Assembly: GCA_022712315.1 (NCBI GenBank)
Contig: JALAGS010000106.1
Span: 1-41,103, forward strand
DNA: 41,103 nucleotides
Source: Sphingobacterium sp.
GTDB lineage: Bacteria; Bacteroidota; Bacteroidia; Sphingobacteriales; Sphingobacteriaceae
Direction of reading: 5' to 3'
Shown here: positions 6,380 to 14,600 of the stretch, piece after piece
Layout: every line of letters starts with the position of its first letter
Numbering within the stretch: the first letter of the stretch is position 1
Made by a program: the position numbers and the translations under genes
The notes under the pieces: generated by a model
What the model was told of the DNA's origin: nothing
The model's input: the letters and a program-made list of their open reading frames with translations, nothing else
The model's database searches: none

Positions 6380-7876
6380 ATGGCTTACGAAAGAATAAAA
6401 GTTCAAAGCTTACATGATAAAGTGATTACAGCGGAAGAAGCTGCTAAACTATTTCAAAACGGAATGGTCGTTGGTTCAAGCGGTTTTACCAAGGCTGGAG
6501 ACAGTAAGGTGGTGTTACCTGCCTTGGCTGAGCGCGCGAAAGTCGAGCCGTTAAAAATAACCTTGATTACCGGAGCTTCGCTAGGACATGGAACAGATGG
6601 TAAATTAGCGGAAGCAGGGGCGCTAGCCAAACGGATGCCTTTCCAGGTTGATCGTATTCTACGTAATAAAATTAATGCTGGTGATGTATTGTTCATAGAT
6701 CAGCATTTAAGTGAAACTGCGGAGCTTCTTCATAACAAGAATTTACCGCAGGTAGACATTGCCGTTTTGGAAGTTGCTGCCATAGAATCGGACGGGAGTA
6801 TCGTGCCAACGACTTCAGTAGGTAACTCTGCAACCTTTGCGGCTTTGGCCAAACATGTTATTTTAGAAGTAAACACAGCAATACCGACGACTATCAAGGG
6901 GATACACGATATCTATCAGGCAGAGGATTACCCACGTCGTAATGTAATTCCTATTGTAGCGCCAGAAAATAAGATTGGACGGAAGACTATCCCCTTAGAT
7001 GCGAGTAAGGTAGTGGGGATTGTTTTTACAAATGAGCTTGATAGTCCTGCTGATATTGCTGAGCCGGATACTAAAACAACTGCGATAGCCAAGCATATCT
7101 TGCAATTCTTTGAGAATGAAGTAGAATTAGGTCATTTGTCGGAAAGTCTGATGCCACTTCAAGCGGGTATTGGTAAGGTTGCCAATGCTGTTTTGACTGG
7201 ATTCATACATAGTAAATTCCACAACTTGACCATGTTTTCGGAGGTATTGCAAGATAGCACCTTTGATTTAATTGATGCCGGAAAATTAGATTTTGCATCT
7301 GCATCATCAATCACTGTCTCAGAAGAGTGTTATTCGCGGGTTTTTGACCATCTGGATCGATACCGCGATAAAATTGTATTACGGCCGCAGAATATTTCGA
7401 ATACACCGGGATTAATCAAGCGTTTGGGCATCATCGCGATCAATACAGCCATCGAGTTTGATATCTATGGAAATGTAAATTCCACCCATACCTCAGGAAC
7501 GAACATCATGAACGGTATTGGCGGCTCTGGTGATTTTGCCCGCAATGCTTATTTGAGCATCTTTGTCACGCAGGCTGCATCTAAAGGGGATGCAATTTCT
7601 CACATTGTTCCCATGGTTTCACATGTAGACCATACTGAACATGATGTTGATATTTTAGTAACGGACTATGGCCTGGCCGATTTACGTGGCTTAGCCCCTC
7701 GTGAGCGAGCGAAAGTAATTATTGAGAACTGTGTACATCCTGATTATAAAGAACAGCTTTTGGACTACTATAATCGCGCGTGTGAAAGAGGAGGTCATAC
7801 ACCACATTTGTTGGAGGAAGCTTTTAGCTGGCATATCAATCTTCGTGAAAAAGGAACAATGAAAAAAGACCAATAA
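6380..7876 (+). CDS. Acetyl-CoA hydrolase / succinyl-CoA:acetate CoA-transferase family protein
   Basis: 498-residue class-I CoA-transferase with two domains. The catalytic glutamate is Glu288 in FSEVLQDS, equivalent to the Glu that forms the covalent CoA thioester in AarC-type enzymes, and the oxyanion-hole segment GIGGSGDF is at residues 379-386. The family includes acetyl-CoA hydrolases and succinyl-CoA:acetate transferases, which interconvert succinyl-CoA plus acetate with succinate plus acetyl-CoA; sequence alone does not settle which. It has its own promoter and terminator and is divergent from an AraC-type regulator that may control it. With sucD 3.4 kb away, it could offer an alternative way of turning succinyl-CoA into succinate. 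Confidence 0.9.
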   Translation: MAYERIKVQSLHDKVITAEEAAKLFQNGMVVGSSGFTKAGDSKVVLPALAERAKVEPLKITLITGASLGHGTDGKLAEAGALAKRMPFQVDRILRNKINAGDVLFIDQHLSETAELLHNKNLPQVDIAVLEVAAIESDGSIVPTTSVGNSATFAALAKHVILEVNTAIPTTIKGIHDIYQAEDYPRRNVIPIVAPENKIGRKTIPLDASKVVGIVFTNELDSPADIAEPDTKTTAIAKHILQFFENEVELGHLSESLMPLQAGIGKVANAVLTGFIHSKFHNLTMFSEVLQDSTFDLIDAGKLDFASASSITVSEECYSRVFDHLDRYRDKIVLRPQNISNTPGLIKRLGIIAINTAIEFDIYGNVNSTHTSGTNIMNGIGGSGDFARNAYLSIFVTQAASKGDAISHIVPMVSHVDHTEHDVDILVTDYGLADLRGLAPRERAKVIIENCVHPDYKEQLLDYYNRACERGGHTPHLLEEAFSWHINLREKGTMKKDQ

Positions 7877-7910
7877 TCTAGGGCCAGCCTGCTTATTGAC
7901 TAAAGGCATA

Positions 7911-7950
7911 AAAAAAATGCGGAGTTCAAAATTAAACTCCGCATTTTTTT
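7911..7950. terminator. Terminator after the CoA-transferase gene
   Basis: AAAAAAATGCGGAGTT (7911-7926) and AACTCCGCATTTTTTT (7935-7950) form a perfect 16-bp stem with an 8-nt loop and flanking A/T runs. Confidence 0.9.
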
Positions 7951-8210
7951 TATCTCATTGCTAGCCGCTGTAACTTTTTTGATCCGACGAATTTTGATTT
8001 TCTATAAAATCATGGTCGGTGTAAGGTGGTACTTAGCGTAACTTATTTGCAATAAATAGAAAGTATTATTCATATTTTCTATATTTATTTTACATTTTGC
8101 AGTATATATCGCAATAGCAGAAAGGTTTAGCTTTTTCGCATGTGAGCGAGATACCAATAGAAGATTCAACAGCTGCGTTGGCGGAATTGAATGAACCAAT
8201 ATAAATTAAT

Positions 8211-9257
8211 ATGATAAAAGTAAGACACTGTATTCTTTCTCTAATGACCATGTTGTTTATGAACATGGGATATGCCCAAGTTAATTATTTACAGGAATCC
8301 AAAAAGGATTTCGACAAGCGGATGTATTGGTTTAGAGAGGCAAAGTATGGAATGTTTATTCATTTTGGGCTTTATAGTCAACTCGGAGGAATATATAAAG
8401 AGAATTCAACCAAAGGATATGCTGAATGGATACAATCGGAAATGAATATTCCGAAGGATGCGTATTCGGAACTGATCAGGACATGGAACCCCAAAGACTT
8501 CAATGCCGACAGTATTGTTCGATTGGCTAAGGATGCTGGTATGAAATATATTGTTCTGACGACTAAACACCACGAGGGATTTTGCCTGTGGGATTCTCCC
8601 TATACAGATTACGATATTGCTTCGACACCAATGAGAGGAAGAGATCTAGTGCAGGAATTATCTAGGGCCTGTAAGAAAGCTGGAATCAGATTTGGTACCT
8701 ACTATAGCATTATCGATTGGCACCACGATTCACAATATGTTGATCCCAATGGTAAAGGCGACTGGGGGCAGATCCTGATGAAGCCAGAGCAGAAGGCTGC
8801 TTATATTCAATACATGAAAAATCAATTGAAAGAATTGGTTGTTAAATATGATACTGATATCCTTTGGTTTGACGGGGACTGGGTGAATTGGTGGGATATG
8901 GCTGATGGGGAAGATCTTTATCAATATCTACGCAAATTAAAGCCCTCTCTTATTATAAATAACCGTGTTGCAAAACGTGATCAATTTAAGCGTGATTTTG
9001 GAACGCCTGAACAAGAGCACCCTGGAGCTGCACTGGATTACGATTGGGAAGCCTGTTATACCCTAAACAATTCTTGGGGATACAAAAAGTCAGACAATAA
9101 TTGGAAATCTCCTACGGATGTAAATACCAAGCTGCGCGAAATCAATGAAAAAGGCGGAAATCTATTGCTTAATATCGGACCTGATGCGAATGGAAATGTA
9201 CCCATAGCCAGTAGGGAAATTTTGTTAAAAGCAGCCGCAGAGCGGAAGAAGAATTAG
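8211..9257 (+). CDS. Exported alpha-L-fucosidase, GH29 catalytic domain only
   Basis: 348-residue glycoside hydrolase with a signal peptide (residues 1-22, ending YAQ). It is a (beta/alpha)8 GH29 enzyme releasing alpha-linked L-fucose with retention. Family motifs appear in order: KYGMFIHFG (45-53), TTKHHEGF (117-124), and LWFDGDW, whose Asp221 is the expected nucleophile. The DYDWEACYTLNNSWGY region probably carries the acid/base Glu, by analogy. It ends soon after GGNLLLNIGPDANG, so it has no C-terminal beta-sandwich, unlike most 450-600 residue GH29 enzymes. A gene for an exported EthD protein follows 76 bp downstream. Confidence 0.92.
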   Translation: MIKVRHCILSLMTMLFMNMGYAQVNYLQESKKDFDKRMYWFREAKYGMFIHFGLYSQLGGIYKENSTKGYAEWIQSEMNIPKDAYSELIRTWNPKDFNADSIVRLAKDAGMKYIVLTTKHHEGFCLWDSPYTDYDIASTPMRGRDLVQELSRACKKAGIRFGTYYSIIDWHHDSQYVDPNGKGDWGQILMKPEQKAAYIQYMKNQLKELVVKYDTDILWFDGDWVNWWDMADGEDLYQYLRKLKPSLIINNRVAKRDQFKRDFGTPEQEHPGAALDYDWEACYTLNNSWGYKKSDNNWKSPTDVNTKLREINEKGGNLLLNIGPDANGNVPIASREILLKAAAERKKN

Positions 9258-9333
9258 GCTGTATACTAATCGCTGTTTATCGATTTTTGACAAAGGTTCC
9301 AGGGGAGAGAATGTTATTTAATCTTACTTAGCT

Positions 9334-9741
9334 ATGAAAACAAAACTCATTTTAGTTCTGATGCTGATTACCATGTTATTGGGATTTCAGTACCCTGTAA
9401 AGGCAGATCCACCTTTTCATAAAAAAGGGATGATCAAGGTCTCGATTTTTTATCCAAATGGACCAGGAAAGACATTTGATTGGAGCTATTATATTCCTAA
9501 ACATATTGCGCTTGTCAAACAAGTTTACGGTAAAGCATTGAAAGGTGTAACTATTGATAAGGGACTTTCGGGACGTAGCTCAGAAGCAGGACCAACTTAT
9601 TTAGCAATTTGCCATTTATATTTTGATTCCGTTGCGGCCTATCAGAATCATTTAAAAGAAAACGGGAAAAAATTTGCCGAAGATTTTCCAAAATATACGA
9701 ATATTACTCCAGAGATACAGATCAGTGAAGTCATTCAATAG
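9334..9741 (+). CDS. Exported EthD-domain protein
   Basis: 135 residues. An EthD ferredoxin-like domain (about residues 32-133) is recognisable from MIKVSIFYPNGPGKTFDWSY, the YIPKHIALVK segment with its conserved His, and ALKGVTIDKGLSG. The family is small, dimeric and mostly of unknown activity. Unusually, a signal peptide (MKTKLILVLMLITMLLGF..VKA, about 25 residues) precedes it, so the protein should be periplasmic, whereas most EthD proteins are cytoplasmic. It lies between the GH29 gene and its own terminator at 9803, so it may be cotranscribed with GH29. Confidence 0.82.
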   Translation: MKTKLILVLMLITMLLGFQYPVKADPPFHKKGMIKVSIFYPNGPGKTFDWSYYIPKHIALVKQVYGKALKGVTIDKGLSGRSSEAGPTYLAICHLYFDSVAAYQNHLKENGKKFAEDFPKYTNITPEIQISEVIQ

Positions 9742-9763
9742 AACTTGCGTTGACTGGATGAAA

Positions 9764-9785
9764 TACAATAGATCTATCTATTGTA
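9764..9785. repeat. Perfect 10-bp inverted repeat
   Basis: TACAATAGAT (9764-9773) and ATCTATTGTA (9776-9785) are separated by CT. No U-tract follows, so it is not itself a terminator; it lies 18 bp before the true terminator. It may be an operator or an accessory hairpin. Confidence 0.5.
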
Positions 9786-9802
9786 TGGATACACGAACAG
9801 AA

Positions 9803-9835
9803 AAAGTCGTTTGTGAATCGCAAACGACTTTATTT
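9803..9835 (+). terminator. Terminator after the EthD gene
   Basis: AAAGTCGTTTG (9803-9813) pairs with CAAACGACTTT (9821-9831) around a 7-nt loop, followed by ATTTTTA-type sequence. Confidence 0.88.
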
Positions 9836-9914
9836 TTATGACCTTAACCGCTTTGCTATATGCCGTTTATACCCGATATAGTCGAGTTAGAAATTAAAAT
9901 GGACGACTAAAATT

Positions 9915-12305
9915 ATGAAGAGATCTCTCATGCTATTCCCTACATTATTATTTATTGGCTTAACCTGTGCCGTTTCGCTTGGTGTGTATGGGCAAGAGTC
10001 TGGCTCAGTCAAACGCATTTATATCAGCACAAAAGGAAACGATCGAAACCGGGGGACTATGGATAGTCCCTATGCCACAACCGAGGCTGCGCTGCGCTCG
10101 GTAGAAAAATATAAACGCGGAAAAAATGCCTCAGCCATCGAAATTATCTTTATGGCTGGGACTTATCAGCTGGACAAGCCGATCCAGATGTCTGCTGTGG
10201 TATCTGGGACGAGAAAACAACCCTTGCGGATCAAAGCCGCGGATGGAGCAAAGGTTATACTGAGTGGAGCCAAATCTCTTGACCTCAAATGGCAAGAAGG
10301 TAATCAGGGGATTTGGACAGCGAAGGTCCCCAGAGGAACAAATTTCCAAAGTCTATATGCTAATGATGAGCATCTTGTCCGGGCACGTTATCCAAACTAT
10401 GATCCCACTGTCTTGCCATTTCAAGGTTATGCCGCAGATGCATTAAGTCCCGAACGTGTAGCAACCTGGAAAAATCCCAAAGGTGGAATTGTACATGCTT
10501 TGCATGCTGGCCGCTGGGGGGGATTCCATTATCAGATTATGGGAAAAGATGGTTCATCGACGGTGAAGCTTGAAGGTGGCCAGCAAAATAATCGTCCTAG
10601 CAAAATGCACGAGACCTATCGCTTTGTAGAAAATATTTTTGAAGAGCTTGATACCTTTCAGGAGTGGTATCTGGACGAGCAGGAAGCAACATTATATTAT
10701 ATGCCGGCCAAAGGAATTAATCCGAATCAACTGAAGTTTGTGGCTCCGCAATTGGAAAATCTGATCAACCTTTCCGGATCATCTTCCAATCCAATACACG
10801 ATATTGAAGTTAGTGGCCTTCGCTTTATGTATACTGCTCCAACCTTTATGAAAACAGCAGAACCCTTATTACGCAGTGACTGGACAATCTACCGACAAGG
10901 GGCCTTGATGATTGAAGGTGCTGAAAACTGTACTTTCCGTTCGAACGATTTTATTGAATTGGGTGGGAATGCAATTTTCGTTAATAATTACAACCGAGGT
11001 GTAAAGATTGAAGGCAACCGGATCGAACAGATCGGCGCTGGAGCAATCAACTTTGTAGGAGATCCGGAGGCCGTTCGATCACCTTCATTTCGTTATGAAA
11101 AGTTTGTTCCGTTGAACCAAATGGATACTATAAGAGGCCCAAAGAGCGCTGATTATCCCATGGACTGTGAGGCCAGCGACAATCTGATTCATAGCATTGG
11201 ATTGATCGAAAAACAAGTTGCGGGCGTACAGGTTTCCATGGCTGAATCTTTACGGATTTTGCACAATACCATTTACAATGTGCCCCGTGCGGGTATCAAT
11301 GTAGGCGATGGCACCTGGGGAGGTCACGAAATAGCCTATAACGATGTTTTTAATACGGTCTTGGAAACTAGTGATCATGGCGCTTTCAATTCCTGGGGAC
11401 GCGACCGATTTTGGCATCCCAATCGCAAAGAGATGGATTCACTGACGGCGAAACATCCGAATTTAATATTGCTGGATGCCATCAAAACAACCAAAATTCA
11501 TGATAATAGATTTCGATGTGATCACGGTCGGGATATTGATTTGGATGACGGATCTTCCAATTATGATATCTACAACAATCTCTGTTTAAGCGGAGGGTTA
11601 AAGCTTAGAGAGGGATTTTATCGTAAAGTATATAACAATGTGATGATCAACAATGGTTTCCATCCGCATGTCTGGTTTCAGCATAGTCATGATGTCTTCC
11701 GTCATAATATCGTGATGCAGTCCCATCAGGATATTCAGGTCAGGTATTGGGGCGAAGAGGTAGACCATAATATCTACGGATTGCAGGGTGACTTAGACAA
11801 AGATCAGGCGAAGGGCATTGAAAAACATGGCCGTGTTGTCGAATTGAACTTTATGAACCCAGCTCTTGGTGATTTCCGATTGAAGAACTGGAAAGATCAA
11901 GGTTTTAAAAATTTTGATATGTTGCATTTTGGCGTCACGAGTAAAAGACTGCAGGCGCTAGCAGTAGCTCCTGAAATACCGCAGCCGATCCAATCCCAGG
12001 CAAAGGAACAGGATGTCAGGTGGACCTGGAAGTCGGGGCTATTTAAATCTGTGGAGACCTTAGGGGAACAGTCAGCTGCAGGGTTGCCATCAATAGCCGG
12101 CGTGCTGCTGCTGCAATTAGATGAAAAAAGTAATCTTTATAAAAGTGGCCTGCGTATAGGAGATGTTATACTGAATTATCAAGGGGAGAAAATAGACAAA
12201 TTAATAGACCTGCAGCAAGCTATTAAAAAGCATGTACACGCTGACCAGCCGAAGTTGTCTATTTTTAGAAACCAGCAACAGCAGGAATTAACCCTGCAGC
12301 TGTAG
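9915..12305 (+). CDS. Exported right-handed beta-helix protein with C-terminal PDZ domain
   Basis: 796 residues: signal peptide (1-27, ending VYGQ), a parallel beta-helix region (about 35-650), and a PDZ domain (about 723-796, with SGLRIGDVILNYQGEKI). The beta-helix begins with RIYISTKGNDRNRGT, the entry motif common to Bacteroidota polysaccharide lyase/hydrolase-like beta-helices, followed by many rungs of the type NNYNRGVKIEGNRIEQIG. It resembles GH141- or pectate-lyase-like folds, but I cannot identify catalytic residues with confidence, so no reaction is assigned. The PDZ domain may bind peptides or a partner at the cell envelope. It follows the GH29/EthD pair but lies beyond a terminator, so it is a separate unit. 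Confidence 0.8.
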   Translation: MKRSLMLFPTLLFIGLTCAVSLGVYGQESGSVKRIYISTKGNDRNRGTMDSPYATTEAALRSVEKYKRGKNASAIEIIFMAGTYQLDKPIQMSAVVSGTRKQPLRIKAADGAKVILSGAKSLDLKWQEGNQGIWTAKVPRGTNFQSLYANDEHLVRARYPNYDPTVLPFQGYAADALSPERVATWKNPKGGIVHALHAGRWGGFHYQIMGKDGSSTVKLEGGQQNNRPSKMHETYRFVENIFEELDTFQEWYLDEQEATLYYMPAKGINPNQLKFVAPQLENLINLSGSSSNPIHDIEVSGLRFMYTAPTFMKTAEPLLRSDWTIYRQGALMIEGAENCTFRSNDFIELGGNAIFVNNYNRGVKIEGNRIEQIGAGAINFVGDPEAVRSPSFRYEKFVPLNQMDTIRGPKSADYPMDCEASDNLIHSIGLIEKQVAGVQVSMAESLRILHNTIYNVPRAGINVGDGTWGGHEIAYNDVFNTVLETSDHGAFNSWGRDRFWHPNRKEMDSLTAKHPNLILLDAIKTTKIHDNRFRCDHGRDIDLDDGSSNYDIYNNLCLSGGLKLREGFYRKVYNNVMINNGFHPHVWFQHSHDVFRHNIVMQSHQDIQVRYWGEEVDHNIYGLQGDLDKDQAKGIEKHGRVVELNFMNPALGDFRLKNWKDQGFKNFDMLHFGVTSKRLQALAVAPEIPQPIQSQAKEQDVRWTWKSGLFKSVETLGEQSAAGLPSIAGVLLLQLDEKSNLYKSGLRIGDVILNYQGEKIDKLIDLQQAIKKHVHADQPKLSIFRNQQQQELTLQL

Positions 12306-12445
12306 TAAATTTTCTATGGGCTGATTGAAATATAGCATTGTACTTTGGTTTGTTGACATGCGATATAGCTATTGTGATGATTTAGGATTAAACCAAGGTA
12401 GTTATGATCGATCGTCTTATAAAGATACTTTTTTGTTTATAATTT

Positions 12446-12468
12446 CTTAAACTGGTTTAAGTTTAAAC
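12446..12468. promoter_or_regulatory. Overlapping inverted repeats upstream of the DoxX gene
   Basis: CTTAAAC (12446-12452) and GTTTAAG (12455-12461) form one perfect repeat; GTTTAA (12455-12460) and TTAAAC (12463-12468) form a second that shares the middle arm. They lie just upstream of the predicted promoter box, where a repressor or activator would bind. Confidence 0.45.
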
Positions 12469-12482
12469 TGTCTTTGCGCTCT

Positions 12483-12490
12483 TAAATTTG
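12483..12490 (+). promoter_or_regulatory. DoxX-gene promoter -7 box
   Basis: TAAATTTG exactly matches TAnnTTTG and ends 18 nt before the ATG at 12509. Its last three bases are a TTG that could be mistaken for a start codon. Confidence 0.5.
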
Positions 12491-12508
12491 ATTGATATAA
12501 TTTATCTC

Positions 12509-12940
12509 ATGTATAGTCAACTTTTTGTACGTCTAGCTGTGTCGACAGCATTTTTATCTGCTGTAGCAGATCGTTTGGGCTTTTGGGGAGAACCTGGGAC
12601 ACCCCATGTTTCCTGGGGAAATTGGGCCAATTTTGTGGCCTATTCCAATACGCTTAATTTTTTTGTGCCTGAGTCTTTCGGGAATGTACTTGCTATCGGT
12701 GCAACATTCTTAGAAGTTATTTTAGCAATTTTGCTGCTGGTCGGCTATAAGCTGCGTTTTAGTGCATTAATTGCTGGTATCCTGTTGATTAGCTTTGCGA
12801 TGGCAATGAGTCTATCCTTAGGGATTAAATCGACTTTTGATTATTCGGTGTGGGTAGGAGCAGGAGCCTGTTTTCTGCTGCGTAGCGCTGATAGCTTTCC
12901 GTTTAGCATAGACCGTTATATCGAACTTCGAAAAAAGTAA
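12509..12940 (+). CDS. DoxX-family integral membrane protein
   Basis: 143-residue protein with four predicted membrane helices (LFVRLAVSTAFLSAVADRL; about residues 55-75; LRFSALIAGILLISFAMAMS; VWVGAGACFLL). It belongs to the DoxX/DoxD/TQO-like superfamily, of small quinone-linked or structural membrane proteins of mostly unknown function. WGNWANFVAYSNTLNFFVPESF is a loop typical of the Bacteroidota members. I start at the ATG because the upstream TTG lies in the promoter -7 box. It is monocistronic, with overlapping inverted repeats upstream and a terminator shared with the convergent gene at 13044. Confidence 0.8.
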   Translation: MYSQLFVRLAVSTAFLSAVADRLGFWGEPGTPHVSWGNWANFVAYSNTLNFFVPESFGNVLAIGATFLEVILAILLLVGYKLRFSALIAGILLISFAMAMSLSLGIKSTFDYSVWVGAGACFLLRSADSFPFSIDRYIELRKK

Positions 12941-12997
12941 AGGGATAAACAGAGAATGGAACGATGATTTTCTCGTGTTTAAATGCATGTATAAGTA

Positions 12998-13042
12998 CCA
13001 AAAAAAGCCGCTAAAACGAACTGGTTTAGCGGCTTTTTTTGG
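12998..13042. terminator. Bidirectional terminator, DoxX gene to secreted protein gene
   Basis: An 18-bp stem, CCAAAAAAAGCCGCTAAA (12998-13015) with TTTAGCGGCTTTTTTTGG (13025-13042), and a 9-nt loop. It ends 1 base before the stop codon of the minus-strand gene. Confidence 0.9.
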
Positions 13043-13043
13043 A

Positions 13044-14336
13044 CTACATTTCCTTTAAGTTTACCTCTTTTTTTTCGCCATCTCTGTCAATAGTGACATG
13101 TTTTTCAATATTAGCTTTGTCGACATAAGACGACCTAGCCGTACCATAATTTGTCGTCGAACCTGTATAGCCCCAATAGTTATAATAATTGGTATAGCCC
13201 GATACATAGGAATAGTTGTACGAATTGGTGAAATCGAAACTGGCCATAATAACGTAGGCACCAGGCATGAGATCTGCAAACTCGAAATGGCCCTCATCAT
13301 CATATACCTTCGCTTTTTTAACAGCATAACCAAAATCAGGATCTAATGGGACTTCCTGGACCTTTTTCTGTTTTCGGATTTTTTTATTGACCTCCAGCCA
13401 TTCTTCATAATAGGCAGAATTGGCAAAAAGAGTAATTTCTGTTCCTTTTGGAGCATACTGCTTTTTGGCAGTATTCACGAGTCCGCCAAGTTTTTTTCCG
13501 GAGTTAGATCGTGCGTAGGCAGTTCCGATAATAACACTGTTTCCTTGGGAAATCTGCTGGGCGGCTTGTTCTTTGTTGAATCTATTTTTAATAGGTTGAT
13601 AGTCCAATTCCTCGTTTACCGTAATTTCCCACTTGCCGTTTCCCATAGACATTTCCCTTTGCCATAATCGGCGATCTTTCTTATCGATGACGTAATTATA
13701 GATTGCGCCGGTACTTTCTTCTAAAAGGGTGACCAGCCAGCTATCATGCTTGCCTGTTTTTGGCGAACCATAACTGTAGCTTTTTACTTCCTTGATAGTA
13801 TAGTCTTCGACAAAAATGTCCGAATCACTGTTGTAATAGAATTGTGGGATGCGCGCTTTATAACCAACATCTAAAGGCAGAGCTGAAATCATGTGGTCGG
13901 TCCAGTTAAAATCGACAAATGATCTAGTTGGCTTTAAGTTGATCTTTTTTTCCTTTTTGGTTTTCTTCGAATAATAATTACCTGTAATTGTTTCTCCAAA
14001 GTTGAGGTTCACTTTTGTTTCCTTGCCATCACTAGAATAGCTGATAGACTGAAGTGTTTTTGCATCAGCGACAGTCGTACGGATCGAAGTCCAGGCATTA
14101 TCCTTTGGAACATAGGTATTGGTTAAGGTCAGTTGATTGTTGGCAGCTACAATATTATAGCTCAATGATCCCTGTTTGTCCCAGGTGTTATCTTTTACAT
14201 AATAGACCGTATACAGTGATTTTTCTGGTTTTATATAGTTGGTATTGATATCGCCGCTACCTGGGCTGATGGTCTTTTGACACAATCCTGCAGCAGGAAA
14301 TAGGCCTATTCCCAAAACAAAGGCATATAATTTCAT
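13044..14336 (-). CDS. Secreted protein of unknown function, Tyr-rich near the C-terminus
   Basis: 430 residues with a signal peptide (1-19, ending LCQ). I do not recognise the family with certainty. Residues 30-250 read as a beta-rich domain of alternating hydrophobic strands (YTVYYVKDNTWDKQGSLSY, NLNFGETITGNYYSK), reminiscent of DUF3108-type periplasmic proteins. Residues 265-430 look like a carboxypeptidase-regulatory-like/CnaB-type sandwich (GNSVIIGTAYARSNSGKK; AKVYDDEGHFEFADLMPGAYVIMAS). Residues 372-404 hold 10 tyrosines in 33. A terminator follows, and no close neighbour shares its strand: the SusD-operon terminator lies upstream at 14510-14545, so it is its own unit. Confidence 0.75.
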   Translation of the reverse strand: MKLYAFVLGIGLFPAAGLCQKTISPGSGDINTNYIKPEKSLYTVYYVKDNTWDKQGSLSYNIVAANNQLTLTNTYVPKDNAWTSIRTTVADAKTLQSISYSSDGKETKVNLNFGETITGNYYSKKTKKEKKINLKPTRSFVDFNWTDHMISALPLDVGYKARIPQFYYNSDSDIFVEDYTIKEVKSYSYGSPKTGKHDSWLVTLLEESTGAIYNYVIDKKDRRLWQREMSMGNGKWEITVNEELDYQPIKNRFNKEQAAQQISQGNSVIIGTAYARSNSGKKLGGLVNTAKKQYAPKGTEITLFANSAYYEEWLEVNKKIRKQKKVQEVPLDPDFGYAVKKAKVYDDEGHFEFADLMPGAYVIMASFDFTNSYNYSYVSGYTNYYNYWGYTGSTTNYGTARSSYVDKANIEKHVTIDRDGEKKEVNLKEM

Positions 14337-14509
14337 ATATGTGAACTATAGTTAATGAAAAAACAAGTTGTTTTCTTGTTCGATTTATTTATCTAAGGTA
14401 ATAAAAAAGATTTTTATTTTTTTGCTGGGATTGTTTCATAGAATAGTTTTATGCTCATCAGAAATTTGAGATCGTACCCTTTTGGAACTTGTTCGCTAGT
14501 GATATACTG

Positions 14510-14545
14510 AAGAGAAAAGTAAAACGGAGGTATTTCTACCTCCGT
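14510..14545 (-). terminator. Terminator of the SusC/SusD operon
   Basis: On the minus strand a perfect 9-bp stem (14524-14532 with 14537-14545, loop of 4 nt) is followed by TTTTACTTTTC. It lies about 56 bp after the stop of the F5/8C lipoprotein gene, ending the transcript. Confidence 0.85.
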
Positions 14546-14600
14546 CATTGTGCCCTTTTGAGCACCATTGATGATTAAAAAACAATCCTTGCGATGACGA

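Noticed and set aside
8002..8199. A 65-codon frame on the minus strand before the GH29 gene
   Set aside because: It lies in the GH29 upstream region and has no recognisable sequence; probably chance.
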